From: an uncultured Lachnospiraceae bacterium
GTDB taxonomy: Bacteria > Bacillota > Clostridia > Lachnospirales > Lachnospiraceae
Length of the DNA stretch: 7,832 bases
Direction: 5' to 3'
NCBI GenBank assembly: GCA_910577445.1
Contig: CAJTMZ010000045.1
Location: forward strand, 15,275-23,106
Position numbers and translations under genes: made by a program. The notes below the pieces were generated by a model, which did no database searches, was not told the origin of the DNA, and saw only the letters and a list, made by a program, of their open reading frames with translations. This document shows positions 5,682 through 7,832 of the stretch, piece by piece (position 1 is the first letter of the stretch; each line of letters opens with the position of its first letter).

Positions 5682-5721
5682 GGTCTGCTTCCTCCCGGAA
5701 AAGTCTGATTTTCTTTCTTTC

Positions 5722-5750
5722 AAGATACAGGAAATCCGGGCAAATGGCAA
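5722..5750 (-). promoter_or_regulatory. Promoter of the kinase gene
   Basis: On the minus strand the -35 box TTGCCA (plus 5745-5750, 5 of 6) and the -10 box TATCTT (plus 5722-5727, 4 of 6) have a 17-bp spacer. Transcription would start near 5715, about 34 nt before the ATG. Inverted arms CCCGGA (5694-5699) and TCCGGG (5735-5740) bracket the -10 region. One arm lies in the promoter spacer and the other touches the ribosome binding site, so they may form a regulator site. Confidence 0.6.
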
Positions 5751-5766
5751 GTAAAAGGGGCACCTT

Positions 5767-5808
5767 AAAAAACGCCGGGAACGTTTCCTCTCAAAAACAT
5801 TCCCGGCG
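5767..5808 (-). terminator. Strong intrinsic terminator after the response regulator gene
   Basis: On the minus strand a GC-rich stem is formed by plus 5798-5808 and plus 5773-5783, with CGCCGGGAA pairing TTCCCGGCG plus one more pair after a single mismatch. The loop is 14 nt and the stem is followed directly by six T residues (plus 5767-5772). It lies 8 bp beyond the stop codon of the response regulator and ends that transcription unit before the kinase promoter. Confidence 0.92.
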
Positions 5809-5815
5809 CTTTACT

Positions 5816-6565
5816 CTAACTCTGCTGCCGCTCCTCCCCGTTTCCCCGAAATCCGTTGCGGAACACGGAAGGCGACTCCCCCTCCACGCTCTTGAACACC
5901 TTGGTGAATACCCGGTAATCCCGGAACCCCACTTCCCCGGCGATTTCCGAAACGCTTTTCCCGGTGGAGGCAAGAAGCGCTTTGGCTTTATCAATGCGCA
6001 GCTTTGTCAGGTAATCATGGTATTTCATTCCCAGCTCATTTTTGAAAAGCTGGCTGATATAAGAAGAATTTAAGTGAAATTCCTCGGCGATGCTCTGCAG
6101 GGAAATGTCCTCGGCCAGATGCTTTGAGAGCCATGCGGCAAGCTGGAATACCAGCTTATCACCGTGTTCCTCCACATTTTGGCATTTGCTTTGAATCAGC
6201 CGCAGCTTGATATTTTCAATGACCTTCCCGAACTCGCTAAAGTCCACCGGCTTTAAAATATAGTCTGTAATCTGAAGCCGCAGAGCTTCCCGGCAGTACT
6301 CGAATTCATCATAGCCGCTGACGATAATACAGGCGCAGTCCTTATTCTGCTCCCGAATCAGCCTAAGCGCCTCAAGGCCTGTCATCACAGGGATGTTGAT
6401 ATCCATAATGATAATGTCAGGCCGGTAAGCTTTTGCCTGATTCACCGCCATCACGCCGTCGCATGCCTCGCACACTACCTTGCAGCCGTAACTCTCCCAG
6501 TCAAAGAGCCTCTTAAAGCCCTCCAGGATTGTCACCTCATCGTCCACGAGCATCACCTTCAGCAT
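5816..6565 (-). CDS. Two-component response regulator, receiver plus AraC-type DNA-binding domain
   Basis: This 249-residue cytoplasmic regulator resembles the YesN family. Residues 1-120 are a receiver domain with acidic pocket D8-D9, phospho-acceptor D55 (IIIMDINIP), switch Ser83 (VSGYDEFEY) and Lys105 (ILKPVDF). Residues about 145-240 are an AraC-type double helix-turn-helix, with the first helix pair around SLQSIAEEFHLNSSYISQLF and the family signature IAGEVGFRDYRVFTKVFK (208-225) followed by ESPSVFR. Such proteins usually answer a membrane histidine kinase and switch on sugar-uptake or sugar-use genes. The start ATG at 6563-6565 overlaps the last 7 nt of the ADP-ribosylglycohydrolase gene, and its GAGGG site lies inside that gene, so translation is probably coupled. 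A strong terminator follows. The sensor kinase is not in the window. The FGGY kinase next door is a plausible target, by position only. It is shorter than many YesN proteins because the linker is brief. Confidence 0.93.
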   Translation of the reverse strand: MLKVMLVDDEVTILEGFKRLFDWESYGCKVVCEACDGVMAVNQAKAYRPDIIIMDINIPVMTGLEALRLIREQNKDCACIIVSGYDEFEYCREALRLQITDYILKPVDFSEFGKVIENIKLRLIQSKCQNVEEHGDKLVFQLAAWLSKHLAEDISLQSIAEEFHLNSSYISQLFKNELGMKYHDYLTKLRIDKAKALLASTGKSVSEIAGEVGFRDYRVFTKVFKSVEGESPSVFRNGFRGNGEERQQS

Positions 6566-7832
6566 GCTTCCCTCATCAATGTCACTTTCACCGCTCCCGA
6601 GGAATGTCTTCCCTTCAGAGACACTTCCACGATAAACTCCAGCTTGCTTTCCGCATACAAATCGGTATTAAACTCGATTTCCGCTTCCGCCTTTGCGCCG
6701 TAAAGGTTATTCAAAGGAAGGCAAAATCCCTTTCCGTTTACCGTCTCCACTCCGTCTGGCATATAAACGCTGATTTTCGCCCACTGCTGCTGCCGCATGG
6801 TGTGGGAATTGGTTACGGTTACTTTTACCTTCCGGTTTTCTCCCGCCTTAAAGAACACGGAGCCTTCATAATCAATCATAATATTAAAGGCCGGGAAAGC
6901 GTAACGAACCACGTAAGGAGAAAGACTGCACAAGTCTTTGATAGGAAGGGCCTCGTCCTTGCCGTTTCCGTTGATTCTGTGAAGATAATCGGTAGTCTTT
7001 CTGCAGTAAAGAGCATCCCCTTCCTTACATTCGATAGTCATACCGCCCTCTGCAAAAATGTCGCAGATATCCTGTCCAAGGAAACCGGGAACCGCTTTCA
7101 TCACTCTCTCCGTCAGCTCCGTCACCGTTTCGGGTACCCAGATACCGCGGCTGGTCTTGTCGATGCAAAGTGTGGCAATCTTATCGTCCAGAGGAGCCGT
7201 CCATTTTTCCGGAAGTCCCGACGCGCCGGAGATAATCCCCAGCACCGCTCCTAAAGTTGCGCAGGTACAGTCCGTATCCTCGCCGCATGCTACAGCCAGA
7301 CAAAGGCTCTTTCCGAAATCCTCCTCGCCGTAAAGCCATCCCGCGATGGTAAACGCCACGTTTTCCGGAGCGTCAAAGCCGGGGGCGCCGATTTCCATCC
7401 CTTCATTGTCCTCCACAGGAATTTCCTGCAGTGTACCGCCCTGAATGCCGAAAGTGCCGGGAGCCGCGTTGTGAATCTGTTTGCGCGCCTCCTTGAACTC
7501 CACGTGACTGTCATAGCATTCCATGGCCTTGCGGATTGCGGCGGCGGTGATACTGTCCTCCGGTATATAGGAAAGGGCGATGTCAATGAGCTTTCTCTTA
7601 TCGCTCTCCACAAACGCCGCGCTTTGCAGGGCCGCGAAGAAAATTTCCCCGTACATGCCCTCGCCCTCGTGGTCAACGATGGCGTCCTCGTAGGCATAGC
7701 GTGCCGCCAGCTCCGGATTGCCGGGCGCGAGACAGGCCCAGATTTCCGAGCGGATATAGCAGCCACAGCTATCCTTGTAGGTGTTGTCAACAAGTCCGGA
7801 AAGAGGCGGCTGCAGTCCTGCCCGCAGGTTTG
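6559..7832 (-). CDS. ADP-ribosylglycohydrolase-family protein with C-terminal beta domain, 5' end missing
   Basis: The frame is open to the right edge, so the N-terminus, including the usual first metal motif, lies outside; 423 residues are visible. An internal ATG at 7654-7656 is not the start, because family sequence continues upstream of it (ARYAYEDAIVDHEGEGMYG). The ADP-ribosylglycohydrolase fold is shown by DAIVDHEGEG (visible 49-58) and by the metal-binding GEDTDC (visible 183-188), followed by an alanine/glycine-rich helix and GLPEKW. Family members remove ADP-ribose or related N-linked ribosyl groups using two magnesium ions. The final ~110 residues are beta-rich and immunoglobulin-like (FKAGENRKVKVTVTN), not part of the core domain. 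Their role is unknown, perhaps ligand binding. The visible part shows no membrane segment. The gene overlaps the response regulator gene by 7 nt. Relatives with a DTDC motif often occur near sugar genes, so a catabolic role on a ribosyl or glycosyl compound is as likely as protein de-ADP-ribosylation. Confidence 0.88.
   Translation of the reverse strand, partial: NLRAGLQPPLSGLVDNTYKDSCGCYIRSEIWACLAPGNPELAARYAYEDAIVDHEGEGMYGEIFFAALQSAAFVESDKRKLIDIALSYIPEDSITAAAIRKAMECYDSHVEFKEARKQIHNAAPGTFGIQGGTLQEIPVEDNEGMEIGAPGFDAPENVAFTIAGWLYGEEDFGKSLCLAVACGEDTDCTCATLGAVLGIISGASGLPEKWTAPLDDKIATLCIDKTSRGIWVPETVTELTERVMKAVPGFLGQDICDIFAEGGMTIECKEGDALYCRKTTDYLHRINGNGKDEALPIKDLCSLSPYVVRYAFPAFNIMIDYEGSVFFKAGENRKVKVTVTNSHTMRQQQWAKISVYMPDGVETVNGKGFCLPLNNLYGAKAEAEIEFNTDLYAESKLEFIVEVSLKGRHSSGAVKVTLMREAC

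Noticed and set aside
5682..5750. 23-codon extension of the FGGY kinase
   Set aside because: It would cover the promoter boxes and ribosome binding site. GGGAGGA precedes the ATG at 5681, where the family sequence begins (MKAIGIDIGT).
6559..7656. Complete 365-residue ADP-ribosylglycohydrolase starting at 7656
   Set aside because: The frame continues open to the right edge with family-like sequence, including the conserved DAIVDHEGEG, so the gene is truncated by the window and the ATG is internal.
1..7832. CRISPR array, tRNA, rRNA or insertion sequence
   Set aside because: I saw no regularly spaced repeats, no cloverleaf with conserved tRNA arms, no rRNA-like sequence and no transposase or terminal inverted repeats of insertion-sequence type.

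Overview
The window looks like chromosomal DNA from a member of the Clostridia (Bacillota), probably a gut Lachnospiraceae-type organism. The evidence is strong purine-rich ribosome binding sites, sigma-A-type promoters with 17-bp spacers, a YesN/AraC-type response regulator, a sedoheptulokinase-like FGGY kinase and a YafY-type WYL regulator. The family-level placement is an inference. All supported genes lie on the minus strand, so transcription runs from the high coordinates to the low ones.

Right part (5682-7832). An ADP-ribosylglycohydrolase-family protein with an extra C-terminal beta-rich domain enters from beyond the right edge, so its N-terminus is missing. It overlaps by 7 nt the start of a receiver-AraC response regulator, so the two are probably translationally coupled. 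A strong intrinsic terminator (5767-5808) closes this unit. The cognate sensor kinase is not in the window and may lie upstream, past the right edge.

Middle part (1686-5681). An FGGY carbohydrate kinase, closest in motifs to the sedoheptulokinase-like group, has its own promoter at 5722-5750. A 379-bp gap follows, carrying nested palindromes and repeat-like DNA. After it comes a compact operon panC - panD - BASS-family transporter. PanC and PanD make beta-alanine and join it to pantoate to give pantothenate. The transporter keeps all the sodium-site residues of the family and may import pantoate or ketopantoate, as Salmonella PanS imports ketopantoate. No panB or panE is present here.

Left part (1-1642). 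A 60-residue protein of unknown function has a near-consensus promoter and an inverted-repeat pair. It is followed by an HTH-WYL-WCX regulator with a short palindrome over its ribosome binding site. Last is a 3'-truncated AT-rich gene of unknown function that leaves through the left edge. The promoter of that last gene is embedded in the stop-codon region of the WYL gene. I saw no tRNA, rRNA, CRISPR array, transposase or phage structural gene.
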